NCBI GenBank assembly: GCA_023897205.1
Contig: JAHWDD010000002.1
Location: 6,324,001 to 6,388,000 of the forward strand
Source: Exophiala sp. HKRS030
Taxonomy: Eukaryota; Ascomycota; Eurotiomycetes; Chaetothyriales; Herpotrichiellaceae
DNA: 64,000 nt
Direction of reading: 5' to 3'
Positions 23,896-37,474 of this stretch are shown here, one piece after another. A model generated the notes under the pieces. It worked only from the letters and a program-made list of their open reading frames with translations, was not told the DNA's origin and did no database searches. Both the position numbers and the translations under genes were made by a program. Each line of letters opens with the position of its first letter. Position 1 is the first letter of the stretch.

Positions 23896-26302
23896 GGAGG
23901 CAGACTACAAAGACATACTAGACTATATCGTTCAACCTTAGTTGCATCATATAACCGCTGAAACCCCCTACATGTTCACCGTCAACACTTGAGTACTTCG
24001 CTCTGCCATCCACGTGATTCCATTTTGTACTGCTATCAAGTTAGAGACCAAGCTTCGGGCACGAGCTGTCGTGCTGTGGGATTTAATAGTAACAGGCGGG
24101 CCCATTGTTGATGCAACCGAGGTCTTAGTTGAGAAAAATATCCAGTACACAAGATGTGAAAGGTTGAAAGGCGAGTCTGGAACAGAAAAGGTGAAGAAGG
24201 CATGGGAGAGAGACAGTTGTGCACTTTCAGGGCCCATGCAAGGCACTGCGCGTGTGCTGGGGGCCGTCAATCTGGGAAATCTCCGGTACATCAAGCAACT
24301 TTGAGCAAGTGGATCAGACAAAACTGCTCGCTCTTATCGTGATTTTCTGAGAGTGGCAAGAAAAGGCCCCTTCAGAAATTGATCATGGTCTTTGGGAGTT
24401 CATGCGCGTGTTGCTCGAAGGCATCACTGGGGAGGGACATGCTTGGGACCCAGGCCGGAGAGGCTGCTATGGCATCGTAGTCGAAGCAACTTCTGAGCAA
24501 GGAAAGTTCAATTGCATTTGAGCAGAGCAAGGTAGGCAGGCAAGCAGACCTCGGGTGGACAAGACAATTGCTAGCAAAGGCCACCACAATACCATATCGT
24601 GGATTATCACGTTGACTCGTAGTCTAACTTCAACAGTATCTAGACCAATGGCAACCCTCGTGACAACGTCGAGTGCATCAAGGTTGGAGATTCTTCATTG
24701 GGACCGATATTACGTTTGGCTCAAGATTCTCTTACTCCCTGCCGGTGATCTCCTTTTGAGAGGATTTTGCAGAGGATGATGCGGCGAGTCCATCCCGCAT
24801 ACTACGTGGTCAACGGGGTTGTCTAACCCTGGAACGCAGAGTTTGCAAAGTGGAAGAACGTTCAGCACATTCCTGGGATGAAATCCGCCTCGCATGAGGG
24901 CTGAGTTACATGATGAGATGGGGTTGGGAATGGAGACTGCGAAGGTTGAAAAAATGCCTCATAGTGAATTGATGGTGTCTCCATGATGCATACTTGCTAG
25001 AGGAGATTCGATTCCATCTTCAATCTGTCCCACTTGCCAGATGAGGACGGACAGACAAGGTGAGAACTACGTGGTTATTGTAGACTGCGATACGCACGAC
25101 AAAGTCGATTCAATCTACCGGGCATGCAAGACAGGTCTAATGTACATACGAGATGCAGACGGTGCGAGGGTGGATACGAACTTGCTCTTGCCCCAGACTG
25201 AAGAGTCGATCGAATCGGCAAAGGATGTAGATGTGGATACCCACAATAGGCTATAGAGATGCATCAGATGCAAGTTCAACTTGGTGGATGTGTGGGATGG
25301 ACTTTGGACCATGGTGGCCGGTGAGCGTGGATGGCCTGCATCTGTGATTGTCGTGATGTAGAATGTGGAGTTGGAGGATACAACTTGCTAAGTATGGAGT
25401 AGGTACCTAGTAGATGCCTAGTGGGTGCGTAGGTAGTTAGTCAACTTAGTCTACCGCCCAGCAAGACCAAGGTTCGAGCTGGCCAATCTACATTTGATCT
25501 TCGGTAGTTAAGATGAGCTCTTTGGGGCTTTCATTCGAGCGACGCACAGAGATGCCACTAAATCGAGAATCAAAGATCTACTAGCGAAGTCATTAACCAA
25601 GTAATTGACTAGAAGTAGTTAGAGGATGAATAGTGCCACTTAGTGAACGCTGTCCGACATCCACCATTCCTCCTTCCCAAAATTCTCCCACGAAATCTCC
25701 CCTTCCTGCCTGCCTCGCGAACGGCTGGCAATCGCAGGATCCGCACGCACATTTTACACTGCCACAATCGAACAATTTCCATCCCATCTCATCCCATCTC
25801 ATCCCACTTCATCCACCTCCCTTTTACCCAGAATCCCAGGAACGCGTCCTGCTTCTTACCAGCCAAATGTCGTTAATCACTGAGGCATTTTCATTTGGTT
25901 GGCGCAATGGCCACAATCTTGCAGATGTTCCTCTGACGCCTGCTGGCCTGTGCTCCACCACCCGCTCTCACAGCCGAGCTGATCGTGTTTATTTTCATTG
26001 CAAAGAGGAATGTTGCACTGTTGACCCATTTGTCCATTTGGCCTGATACACCGATACCACACGCCTCAGTCGAGGGTTTGGGTCTTTGCTCACCCACGTG
26101 CTTCAATTCAAACAGCGTAGAGATAGAATCTCAAGCGCACATTATGGCACACGCGCTTCACCATGATCAAAGCTACAATGGTCTCATCCTGCGTATGAAA
26201 CAACAATAAAGTCAGGTAGGTCGCCCGTGCTGCTTCTCTCCCGCCTGCTCATTTTCCTCGTCTTCTCTTCTCTGTTCTTCCACCTTGTTTTCCGCTTGCA
26301 AA
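23896..26302. other. Long intergenic region upstream of P-type ATPase
   Basis: About 2.4 kb with no supported gene. Small frames (for example 25041-25256 plus) show no family. GGTACCTAGTAG and TGCCTAGTGG elements lie near 25402-25425. A pyrimidine-rich stretch with a repeated CATCCCATCT unit at about 25780-25815 is probably 5' leader or promoter DNA of the ATPase. Confidence 0.4.
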
Positions 26303-29300
26303 ATGGTCGCAATCGACGATTTCGACAGCATTCTTGAGAAAGATGCTGCCGGGATAGAACGAGCTTCCGTGGATGATGATGACCTCCCCCTGCGGTCTCT
26401 GCGAAAAGACGTATCCGCTATTTCGACGACGACGAGAGCAATGCTGGTGCTGGTGGCCCATCTGGTGCAGATGTCGGGCATCCCCTTCGCAGAGCAAACT
26501 CCACATATTCAATCCATTCCTTATCCAGTGTCCGCAGCGGCCAACGTGTTGTCGATCCTGCCATTGCGCTGCCCGTTCAATACCGTACTCTGAGTTATAA
26601 TATCTCGACGCAGCAGGAGCAGGTTGTTGCAAAGGCTAAGGATGCCCGCGAGAAAGCCGCCATTGGTTAGTATCAATACCCTTATCCTTGTTCTATCACT
26701 GATCTTGAATAGATGTCGGCAGTCTTGACTGGCACACAATCACCGTGGACGAGGTCTGCAGGAAATTGAAAACATCCCTCGAGGCTGGTCTTACTCCTGC
26801 TGGTGTCAAAGAGAAAGCAATCGAGTTCGGGCGCAATGTTCCTTCCCCACCTCCCTCTCAACTTGGAAAGAAGGTGTTCGGGTATTTGTTCGGTGGCTTT
26901 GGTTCCATCTTACTAGTCGGTGCCATCCTGGTCTTTATCTCGTGGAAGCCATTGGGAAACCCTCCCGCCCCGCCAATCTGGCTCTGGCTATCGTTCTCGT
27001 CGCAGTCTTCCTTATACAAGCTGCATTCAACGCGTGGCAAGACTTTTCTTCTTCCAGAGTCATGAATAGCATTACCGGCATGCTTCCAGAGGCGTGTCAT
27101 GTCCTCCGGGATGGCAGCAAACAAACCATTCAAGCCCCTAACGTTGTACCTGGCGATGTTTTGTTCTTCAAGTCAGGTGACAAACTTCCTGCCGATGTAC
27201 GTTTTATCGACGTTTCCTCTGACGCCAAATTTGATCGAAGTATCCTTACTGGAGAGTCACAACCTCTGGCAGCAGCCATTGAATCCACAGATACAAACTA
27301 CCTCGAAACACGATGCATCGGCATGCAGGGTACCCATTGTACCTCCGGCAGCGGCATTGGAGTCGTTGTCTCTACTGGCGACAACACCGTCTTCGGCCAC
27401 ATCGCCAAGTTGACCAATCAACCCTCCGTGGGCCGAACGCCCCTGCAGAAGGAGATCATCCGCTTTGTCGTCATCATTGTCTCTTTGATGGTTTTCATGA
27501 ATATCATAGTCGTCGCAGTATGGGCTGGCTTTATTCGCCAGGAACACTCCTCTTACATGCCTGTCGCGACCCTTATTGTCAACATTGTAAGCGTTGCTAT
27601 CGCTTTTGTTCCTGAAGGTCTTCCGATCGCCTTGACCGCCTCTCTTACCATCACTGCCAATATCATGAAGAAGAATAACATACTTTGTAAGTCTCTGAAG
27701 ACAGTTGAGACTCTTGGATCAGTATCAGTCTTGCTTTCTGACAAGACGGGAACGCTCACAAAAAACCAAATGATGGTCACGGAGTGCTTGGTTGGATTTA
27801 CAACCATGACAGCACTGCAGGCGGCTCAAGATACTTCCGTCGAGAAATCAACCTCGGATTCGCCCAAAGCCGCTCTTGAACAGCTTCGCATGGTTGGCGC
27901 AGTCTGTAATGCCGGCGAATTCGACCCAACCACAGTTCATCTTCCTTTAGATCAGAGAAAGATCATTGCCGATGCAACTGACCAAGCGATCCTTCGCTTT
28001 GCAGAAAGCCTCGGGCCAGTCTCTGCGGTACGAGAGATGTGGCGAAAACGTTTCGACTTGGCTTTCAATTCCAAGAACAAGTTTGCACTACGTGTGGTCT
28101 CCACCGAGGACAAAAGTGCGCTTGAGAATGCCGTCGGTACGGCCGAGATTGCGCAGTACAACATTGACAAAGACATGATGTTACTGATCAAAGGCGCGCC
28201 GGATATTCTCCTCAGTCGTTGTTCGAGATATGTTGGTGAGGATGGGAGTGCGTACGATCTTGAGGAAGGCGTTCGTGCCTCCATCGAAGCCACCAAGGAC
28301 GCATGGTCGAGCCAAGGCAAGCGTGTCCTCCTTCTAGCCCGAAAGCATGTACCTGGAGGGGCTTTGCCATCACACCCGAATGACAATATGTGGGAGACTC
28401 AGGCAGTTCGCTTTGCTCAAACCGATTTGACACTAGTATCGCTTGTCGGTATTGTTGATCCACCACGCTACGAAGTTCCCAGTGTCATCCAGACACTTCG
28501 CAGAGCCGGAATTCGTACAATGATGGTCACTGGAGATTTCAAACTCACTGCTCAGGCTATTGCCCGTATGTGTGGTATCATCACTGTTGACGACTCGCAG
28601 ATTCATTCAGTTGATAATTTGCCACGCTTTCCGCCCCCTGAAGCACCCAAGCCATCCAAGCGGAAATCCAATGCTCTGCCTCGAACAAACAAAGCTATCG
28701 TTCTTACTGGTCCAGATCTTATGACACTTTCAGAACATCAATGGCGAGCTCTCACCACCGAATACTCGGAGATTGTCTTTTCCAGAACAACCCCGGACCA
28801 GAAGCTTCGTATCGTCAAAGAATTCCAATCCAATGCCTTCGTTGTGGCAATGACTGGCGATGGCGTCAATGACGCGCCGTCTCTCAAACAAGCCGACATC
28901 GGTATTGCCCCTGTTTCTGGCTCGGATATCGCCATCGAGGCATCGGACATGGTTCTTCTTGATTCCTTCTCGGCAATCCCAGAAGCCGTCCTGTACGGGC
29001 GTGTTGTTTTTGACAACTTGAAGAAGACTATCGCCTATCTCCTTCCTGCCGGCTCGTTTGCAGAGTTCTGGCCTGTAATGACGAGCGTCGTCTTTGGTCT
29101 ACCTCAGGTCCTTTCATCATTCCTCATGATTGTCATCTGTTGTTTCACAGATTGTCTCGCTGCGACAGCATTAGCATACGAGGCACCTGAAGCTAACGTG
29201 ATGATGCGACCACCACGTGATGTCAATAATGACCGTCTTGTCGATTGGAAACTGCTGCTACAATCCTATGGGTTCGTTGGCATCATCGAGACCACATGTT

Positions 29301-29761
29301 CATTTGCAATGAGCTTTTGGTATCTGTATCGTAAGGGCCTCCACTTCGGAGATTTATGGTTTGCCTTCGGTGACATTTCAGCACCTGAAGGTCAAGGCTC
29401 CGACTATATCACCTATCATCTCAATGTGGCAAGCAGCATCTATTTCGTCACACTGGTTGTCATGCAGTGGTTCAATCTCATGGCGCTACGCACACGTGAT
29501 CTGAGCATCTTCTCCCATCCACCTCTGTTGAACAAAAAAACCCAGAACTTCTATCTGTTCCCAGCGATTTTGTTTGCGCTTGTGGTCGCGCTGATATTCA
29601 CTTTTGTACCCGGAATGGAGGATCTAGGCTGTGAGAATGTGCCCGTGGAGTACTGGTTTCTGCCATTTACATTTGGCGTGGGCTTGTTGTCACTCGATGA
29701 GCTCAGAAAGGCTGCTGCGAGGAAGTGGCCAAATGGATTCGTGGCGAAAATCGCTTGGTAA
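26303..29761 (+). CDS. P2-type cation ATPase (Na+/K+-ATPase-like or ACU-like), two frame breaks
   Basis: An ATP-driven cation pump of the P2 group. Exon 1 is 26303-26665 and exon 2 is 26713-29761, with a 47-nt intron. After an acidic, Ser-rich N-terminus come the cation-ATPase N-domain (DWHTITVDEVCRKLKTSLEA), the A-domain TGES, the M4 ion-site motif FVPEGLPIALTASL, the phosphorylation motif SDKTGTLTKNQM, an ATP-site KGAP, the hinge GDGVNDAPSLKQADIG and the C-terminal helices. The M4 and DKTGT context suits fungal Na+/K+- or ACU-type pumps. Ion choice is not certain. The frame is broken twice: at CC 26415-26416, before the 'YFDDDE' segment, and at CCCC 26968-26971, between M1 and M2. One more C at each place yields 1,137 residues with all phases right. 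Confidence 0.88.
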
Positions 29762-30102
29762 GGGGAAGATCCTAACGGGTGGCTTCAAGTAGTATATTCC
29801 AGAGGATCTTGCTCAAATATATTCCTGGCGTTTAAAGAGTATATACGGTGCTTATGTTGGTCATGAAGAAACTTGAAAGTGGCTACAAGCTCGCATATGG
29901 GGAATTGACATTGTTGATCATAAGCAAGCTTCTCATTATCAATCACCCGACATATATACTCATACTGAAAACGTGATCGCTCCCATTCACCCAGTAGATC
30001 GAAAGGGAGAAGTAAGATGCAAAGATTCTAGTCATCGCATCGCTATACGTAGAAGAAAATGCATGTCCCATGATGGCAAGCTCCAAGTAGCAGGCTGGCA
30101 CG
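29762..30102. other. Convergent intergenic region
   Basis: 341 bp between the ends of the ATPase and the P450. It holds both 3' ends; nothing else is seen. Confidence 0.4.
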
Positions 30103-31916
30103 TCAAATCCGAGGCTCTCTGATCGTGACGCGGAGCCACATGTCGCTGACAATAAAGATCCCCGCCCCGAAAGAGTTCCAGGGCTTCTGTGGATTTGCGA
30201 TTGTGAAGTTAAAATTACGAAGAAGCTATCCAATCGCGTTAGTTTCCTTTTCTATGGATCGTGACGGTGAACCGTGAGGCTGGGCTAAGGCCGGGCAGCT
30301 CGGTTCCCTCTCCACATCTCACTTACCTCGACAATGATCTTGTTCAACTCGATTGCAGCAACTGTTTTGCCGAGACATTGCGAGCGTCCTGCACCGAAAA
30401 CAAGTTCCATGTTATTCTCCTTGCGTCTGATTTCTTCAGGTGTGCCTTCGAACCAGCGCTCCGGACGGTAGATCTTGGCGTCGCTGCCCCAAAGGGTTGG
30501 ATCAAGAAATAGACCAAAGGCAGAATAGCCAATCTTGGTTCCTGGTGGTAGGTAATATCCAAGGACGGTGTCGCCTTGGGAAGGGACTTCTTTCAACATG
30601 AGGCCTGTGACGGGAGGATGAATCCGCAGGCCTTCTTTGATGACAGCTTGAAGGTAGGGAAGTTCTCTGGCCTCGGCATCGGTGATAGGATTCGAAACTG
30701 CTCTGGATGAAATCTCGTCTAGAAGCTTGGCTAAGACGGGTGGGTTGGTGATGACATGGAGAATGATGGCACGTGTTGCCGATGCAGTTGTGTCGCTGCC
30801 GGCCAGGCTTTTAATGATGTCAGTCAAAGGTCTTCTCAGCTGCTGTGGGATAGCCTTGGACCTACATCTGGACGAGAGTCTCAGACTCCGCCTCTTCCCG
30901 CGATAAACCATGGGCGATGAAAGATCCAAGCATGTCCCACTTGCGTTTGGCATCCGGTTCGAAGCGTTCATCAACGACTTGTTTGGCAAGACTAGATGGG
31001 GGATTTCAGCCAAGGCAGTTGTGTCAAATCGTGTGGGAATTACTTACCCCATGATTTTCCCCAGCCCATACGAATCAGTCTTCTTCGGCATGAGGCTCTT
31101 CAATGCTGGTGACTGAAATATCTTGGCGAGTGCTGGGAAGACGCTTACAAGCATCATGACAGGGATGGTATTCTCGGTCGTCTCGATGTAGGAAAACATG
31201 TCTTGGTCGTTCTCGATGAATCCGAACGGTCTCCCAAATGCAATTTCTCCGATGAGATCGAGTGTCAAATATTGTGCCTTTCGTGCGAAATCCACAGGTC
31301 GGTATTCCGAATCGGTCGAGAGGTATTTGGTTTCGATGAGTCTGATGAAACTAGCTATGATCCTGTCAATGGACCTTTCAAGGTCTAAGTTTTCCTTTCC
31401 TGCATACTAGACAGATCAGCTGAGGTCGAACATGCACTGACTGGACACAAGGACATACGCCTGGAGCCATTCTGGCTCGAAGTGATTGATGACGTTCAAC
31501 ATTTCGCTCAGACAGGATATTGGCTCGATCTGGATCGATCTTGATGGCATCGTACCAATCTGATCGGAGATACGGTGTACGGACTGCTGTGATTCTCCTG
31601 AGGGTTTCGGGATCACTGGTAACCAGCTCGTTAGGACCGACACGAACCAGTGGGCCTAATCAGGGAATTAATCAGTCAAGCCCTTGAACACAAATGTTTG
31701 CCGGTGGAAATTTCAAGCAAAACTACCATATTTGAAGGTCGCATTGGCTGTATCAATATGAATGGTTCCATTCCATGTGCGTTTAAGCAGCCACCATTTC
31801 GACCACCCTGCTGCCCAAGGACCTGGAATATGGCGTAGACGTGTCCAAGTGTAGAAAGTCCTGGTGACTAGAGTGAGGAAGACAAGGACAATGATCAAAG
31901 TGACAAAGAAAGACAT
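30103..31916 (-). CDS. Cytochrome P450, pisatin-demethylase-like
   Basis: A microsomal haem-thiolate monooxygenase. Exons: 31727-31916, 31459-31655, 31048-31406, 30866-30991, 30327-30807, 30103-30225. All five introns (71, 52, 56, 58 and 101 nt) are GT-AG and phases join to 491 residues. An N-terminal membrane anchor of about 20 hydrophobic residues is followed by RHIPGPW. Then come GYAGKEN in the B-C region, the I-helix motif LAGSDTTA (formed across an intron), the ExxR motif EGLRIHP, the 'PERW' motif and the haem loop FGAGRSQCLGK with its Cys ligand. The pattern fits the group annotated as pisatin demethylase or trichodiene oxygenase-like, whose members act on many substrates, so the substrate here is unknown. 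A LaeA-like methyltransferase lies 706 bp upstream on the same strand. Confidence 0.92.
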
Positions 31917-32622
31917 GTCAATCCCGAAGAAAAAGGAAGGCGTTGGTGTGGTATTGATGGGTTGACCGTTGAGCTGTCAAAATCTCGTGTGGTACTGACC
32001 CGACAGATTGGAGAGCAATAAAACGATGGGAAGCTGTGATAGAGACAGCGTCTTGTGAAAAACCCAGCCCAAGCCCGTGGATGGGTTGGATGGTGATTCA
32101 CGGTTGTGACTTGTCCGGGATGCAAACCCCACCAGCATCAACTCGAATGGGTGTGCTTATGCCTGCTCGGTGAAGAAGTGTAGCTACCAAGCAGAAGAGT
32201 CATTGACGCCTATTGGGTCTCTCCAGGCACCTACCAGGCCTAGCCTTCACGGGTAAGGAGGGTTCCTCTTGGTGCCTACGGCTAGCCGGGATCTCCCTCA
32301 GATGCTTAACTTCTCTAGTTAAAGTGTCCCGCCAATAGAGCCCTTGGCTGCACCGGGGATCTGAATCGCTGCGGGCCACCGGGCCCAACCGAAAATCGTC
32401 AATGTGGAATTGCCTTGAAGAACATTCATCCCACTATTCTGCTCTCACTCAACTCAAATCTCCATCCTCCAAAGTAACCAATATTCTTGTCTGCCATACT
32501 TCGTTGAAGGGTGATCTCAATGTCAATCTATATTGACCGTGGACGAGGGTTTCCTCGCGCTGATGGCGTAACTACACAGACTTAGTTCATGTTGACTACG
32601 CATCCATTGACACGTTTGATTC
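31917..32622. promoter_or_regulatory. Intergenic, P450 promoter region
   Basis: 706 bp between the end of the methyltransferase and the P450 start. It contains the P450 promoter and a G/C-rich segment near 32350-32390. No gene or tRNA seen. Confidence 0.4.
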
Positions 32623-34194
32623 TCACATGGGCCAGTATGCATGAAAGTGTGGATTTTTCATGTCTTTCCTTACGTTGACCAGAAAGACTTCCAGTTCCTC
32701 GACCGACCAACCTAGCCCTCTCGTGATCAAACCGAGACTAATTCCCAGCAGGTTTCCTGACATGTTGTGATATGTCCAAAGACCTGTTTTAAGGTGCGAG
32801 TCAGCGAGGTTCCAGGACAAGGCCATATTTACAGGCCGATCACCGACGCATGGAGGAACTTACCTGTCCTCTTATACCTGGCATCCTTGGGCCACCAGGT
32901 CATTGGCCACAGAGAAGTGGTCTGCTCAATGTCGACAAATCCTGCCTCGGCGAGGAGGGATTTGATGCTAAGAATGCTATCGAGCGGTGCCCCGAGATTG
33001 ATACTGGCCTGTAACATGTGTTTTGACCATGTCCTTAGTGCGGAATCCTTGGGAAGAGTCCCGTCATCCGATTTGATGTCGAACAAAATGTCCTGAATTT
33101 CTACGGTGCCGCCAGGATTGAGGTTTCTACAACACGTCAATACAAATCACCATCAATGCCAGGCTCGATATTAAGACCTGGAAGTTGTGAGGGGCAGCCG
33201 CACTCAAACATCTCTCCCACAACCGATTTCCAATTCCCAAATGCCCCAGTCATCATGCGTGAGAAAATAAAGTCAAACTTGTGCGAAAACGTCCACTGCT
33301 TGGACAGATCCGCAATCTCGAAACTTACATTAGGAGGGACGCTAGATAATGCTATCAGTCTGGCCCATAGTATGTTTGAGCTGGTATGACTTCTCTAAGG
33401 CACACCTACAATGACGGTTGTACGGGACTGAGATCAACTCCGATGATCTGACTGTCATGAGCTCTGATGCGCTGTCATTTCGAATACTTACAATCGCTTC
33501 GGGGTACAGGTCGCCTGGGCCAGTATTAGAATCGTGGTGCTCGAAAGCATTCGAAAGAATAACCAGCCTACCGAACTCGATGGCCCAAATTCCTGTACCT
33601 GTACCAACATCCAACACTCGGTGGATAGACTTCTCTTGCTCAATTTGTACCGTCGTCAGTCGGTCTCCAAAGGTCAATTTCATCAAATGGTGTTGAAGAT
33701 CTGAGAGAAGAAGTCGGTCAACACGTCGGCCTGTCAATTCTGCTTTGGACAGAGACCTACCAAGTCGATCCAGTTCTTCCTATTTGTGAAATATGGTCAG
33801 CTCATATCTCTGTCAAGACAGATCAAAGTATGTATACTTCGTCGTTGGGAAGAAGGTAAACTATGATTCGTCAACGAGTGTTTTCTGAGCAGAGTTTCAT
33901 CAACAACCATCGCCATAGCCGTTATATGTTCGACCGTTTTCCTGTCTGTACTCAAAGATACTCGAGGTCAAGGAAGCCGTTGATGTCAGATCATCTTCCT
34001 GTGGCTCGGATCAGCGCATCCGTAAACTAACAGATGATCAAGTGCCTCACATCGCCTAGCGCCGAGTCATTGTCGTTCCCGGCCTCGATCACATCCTACA
34101 AAACCATCAGCAACAGACATCCAACTCGATTGCAACTTACTGGTGAAAGACTTGGTTCGAGGAGTGTCTCTGGTGCGTCTATTGGAGTTGCCAT
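32623..34194 (-). CDS. LaeA/UMTA-like SAM-dependent methyltransferase, ten exons
   Basis: A class I methyltransferase of the fungal LaeA-like (UMTA) family. Its targets are unknown; members methylate small molecules or act as regulators. Exons: 34141-34194, 34051-34095, 33908-33998, 33838-33860, 33572-33779, 33492-33514, 33410-33447, 33204-33341, 32864-33126, 32623-32783. Together they give 347 residues with no frame defect. The SAM-binding motif I is HRVLDVGTGTGIWAIEFG, motif II is IGVDLSPVQP, then VPPNVSFEIADL, and 'FENLNPGGTVEIQD' is formed across intron 8. The N-terminus has the family's 'EYRQENGRTYNGY' and 'YLLPNDE'. Weak spots are the fourth exon's donor (GTTGTT) and the GTGCGG donor at 33203, both unusual although the reading through them is right. 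Confidence 0.88.
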
Positions 34195-35848
34195 GCTAGG
34201 TCGGTCAGTGAGTGCAAAATGGCGTGGCTGGAAGACACGATTTCGCTGATTGAAGAAACGACTTTGAAGGTTACACGGGACCCAAGAAGCGCGACAGTGT
34301 TCACATTCTGGCCATTGTCACGCAAATTGTGGGACACGCTGTTTACCTCAAGGGTCAGGAACTCACAACGTATCACAAAAACAAGACAGAGTTGTTGAGG
34401 CACGCTGCGTACACCATGCAGGAGTCCGGATGTGGATACATGGAGTGGGGCTGAGGAAGCATTTTCGGACCTGTGCGATGTCTACCTATGTACATTTGCT
34501 ACTAGACAATGTTTCCAGAAATCCAGAGATACCATAAGTCGGCAGATTATCCTTCGACAAAAAGTTGCCGAGACAAGAACATACGTAAATGACGAGAACC
34601 GGTGGGGAGCTTTTGTGGGATCCGCAGCAGACATAGATGTCAACGTACAAACTTAAACGGGAAGTGCGATCGCCGGAAAAGACCCATATAGATAAATGCC
34701 ATGCGGATCGAGGCATCTCTGGAGGTCCCAATATGGCCAATTCCTCAGACCGGAATCTGCGAAGGACCCTTTTCATATGAGCTAGTTATGAACCCTGATA
34801 TCTCCAGTGTGCTGGTCCTTGCTATAGCCATGATAGATCTGGTGGTTTGGGTCAAGTTTCTCCCCGCGTCTTTTGAGCCTTGAACCTTAACCGTCACATT
34901 CAAAGTTCTAGTTCAGTTAAAAGACCGAGGGACCAAGTGGATCAAGCGTTTTGGCCTCATATCATCGTTACTTGCCGCGCCTTTAGTGGGTGGAAGCCCC
35001 AGAAGCCGCGCCTCCGCGGCCGCCCCTAGTCGTCTAACCAGATAAGTCAGTTGTCATCTGTGAACCTCAGCCGTTGCAGCTTCGGTGTCGTTGTCCAATC
35101 ACGGGTCCAGATGTGTAACTACGTTGAGGACAGAGTCCCATCTGCGACCAGACATACGAATGCATCCATTCTCACAATAATCACAGAGCACTCAGCACTG
35201 GACCTAATCATGATAAGACATGGATGTGGCATTTCTCAACCAGAATCCAGGAAAAATTCATGACAGAATCACTGTTCGGCTGTTAATGAACCCAGCAAAT
35301 GACATGCTGGCGACACGTTATTGATAGTAGTAAGGGCAGTTCTGTCTTGTTGCTTGTTTGATTTCAAAGCTGGAGGAGTGCCGCAGCATTGCGAAGTACT
35401 TCACATGTTCGAGACTACGACGTCGACCAATTGGCGCAGAAGACCAAGGACACGCAGACAAACATCGGAACTCCATGTCTGGATTGAGCTTCGCACAGGA
35501 ACTCGACCACCTGCGACTTGGCGTGCAGGACACTACAAGACACTCGCCTGGTTCAGACCAAATCGTACTTCCAATTTCCCTGCACCGTGGGGGACAACCA
35601 CTGGACTTCATCTTATCTTCCATTTCATTGCACACCATAGCCGAAGCTCATGTAAGGGTCTCCAGGAAGTGGTTTCCGCGTTGAACCGCTCAAATCGACA
35701 TGCCTCTCTTGTTCATCGTATTTCACTCCCTGTCTGTGTTACCGGCTCAGATGTCATGTAAAGCACGACAACCCACCAGCGAAGGAACCATGTACAACCG
35801 CAACAGTCAATTGGTGGCCGTGGCCGAGTTCACCACGGTCACTTGGTT
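34195..35848. other. Intergenic region
   Basis: About 1.65 kb between the methyltransferase start and the end of the oxysterol-binding protein gene. It should hold the methyltransferase promoter. Frames of up to about 145 codons near 35320-35760 show no family and are probably random. A G/C-rich stretch lies near 34975-35035. Confidence 0.4.
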
Positions 35849-37474
35849 TCAGGGTTTCCTCGAGCTTGAGTGCTTATCTCGAAGAAAATCCTCAACTTGA
35901 GATCGCTCTTGCGTGCTCATGCCAGCGATTCCTGTCTCGGCTTCATTGGTTGCAGGAGTGACTCGTTCACTAGATGAGCCTTCTCCTGGATTCCCATGAT
36001 TTCCCGAGTCAGATCTTGGTCCGCTGCCATCGGGCAGACTTCCATCTGGTGATACACTGCGCGCAACGAAGTTTGAATTGTTCTTATCACCAGTCAAGCG
36101 AGATACGTGAGTCTTCTCTCCCAAATGGCTGTTGTCTGGGAGAAGATTACCATGGAACGGTTTCTGAAATATCCCCTCTTCCCAATCACGCCGTCGAAAC
36201 TTCCACGCTGCAACTGTGTCTTTCGCATCGATCGTCAACCCGATCTGCCTGCCCAGTGATTTTGCAACCTTGTCTTCCTGACCCGGCTCATAGAACAGGC
36301 GAGTCCAGTCTTTGCCGTCCCTGTCTAGTTTCCTCATCTGTCTCTGGCCGTTCTCAAGCTTGGATTTGGCATTCGCTGCACCTTGCATGTTCCCGGATCG
36401 AAGAGCCTCTCGGACATCTCGCCATGCTAGGCGAGATTCCCAAGGATCTTGCTCAGCAATGGAATCAGTGATGATGGAGGTTGTCGGCATTGCTGCGATG
36501 TTAACGGTCTCAATATCTTGATCTTTGCCAACATCGTGAATTCGAAACACGCCGTCCCAATTTCCCGAAAGTGTGTACAAGGGATTGCCACTGTCACTCT
36601 CGCGATACACCTTCGCATCGAAGCTGTGTTTATGCGAGCTTCCGCTGAACAAGCCCTTGCCACCAAACTCGATCCTAGAGGCGTATCCACTCGTTGATGG
36701 GATCTCGTAACTGCCATCCAACTCAGGGTAGGGGCTACCACTTAAAATACCTTTGATCTTCACATCAGGTAATGGTATCAGGTACGACTCGTCATGTTTC
36801 TTCAAGTGCAGAATCGCGTGCCCAATCTGGCGAATGTTTACGTTGCCCGAAAAGGTGATTTCTTGACGAGTATATCCTTCGGCCTCCAGAGTGTCAGTAC
36901 AACAAGCTGGGAAGTGAAAACTGGACTCACCGAAACTCCGTGTTCATCGTTCCAAACATGACAAGCCGTGACCGGCGGATGATGACTGACTTGGTGTCAG
37001 AAGATTCTTGACTTTGAATTCCATGTTTTCCTTACCTGACCTGCTCGCTAACCAGCCTTGTAGTGCCGGATTCATCCTCCCATCTGGCAATAAAGACTTC
37101 CCCAAGAAATGCATTCAATGGCTTTTTCACGCCTTCTTCTTCTGATCGACCGGCATATTGTTGGTTTCGTAATGCGCAAATGAACCATCTCAAGACGAGC
37201 AACGCTCGTTCCACGGGGTTATCTGAAGCAGCAGGTGCCACAAAAACCGAGGGCCTCTCGGCCCAGAATGCTGGTAGCTCAACGGCTGATTTGGTATCTA
37301 GAACGAATGGTGGAGCTGTTATGTTGGAAAGATCGCCGCGAATGACTGCTATGGACTTTGGGACGGCGAGATATGCATTAGAACAAGGGAGACGTGATAT
37401 GACGGACTTGGGTCACCCACGGCGATGAAGTCTTTGAGTTTGGAACGATTTTCCGCCAGTGAAGACTCCGACAT
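35849..37474 (-). CDS. Oxysterol-binding protein homologue (Osh4/Kes1-like)
   Basis: A cytosolic lipid-transfer protein that exchanges sterol and PI4P between membranes. Exons: 37421-37474, 37037-37355 (to 37036), 36931-36985 and 35849-36883. Introns are GT-AG (65, 50 and 47 nt) and phases join to 487 residues. There is no PH or ankyrin domain, only the ligand-binding barrel, as in Osh4/Kes1. The N-terminal lid 'KLKDFIASIAVIRGDLSN' is formed across intron 1. 'KPLNAFLGEVF' and the signature EQVSHHPPVTA (formed across intron 2) follow. The C-terminal tail (Ser/Gly/Asp-rich, then 'QVEDFLRDKHSS') is longer than in yeast. It sits between the methyltransferase and the acyl-CoA ligase, on the same strand. 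A role in that group is not implied. Confidence 0.9.

Noticed and set aside
25470..25490. GGTTCGAGC as a tRNA B-box
   Set aside because: No matching A-box or acceptor stem nearby.
32340..32400. G/C-rich segment as a possible tRNA or structured RNA
   Set aside because: No A-box and B-box pair and no cloverleaf can be drawn.
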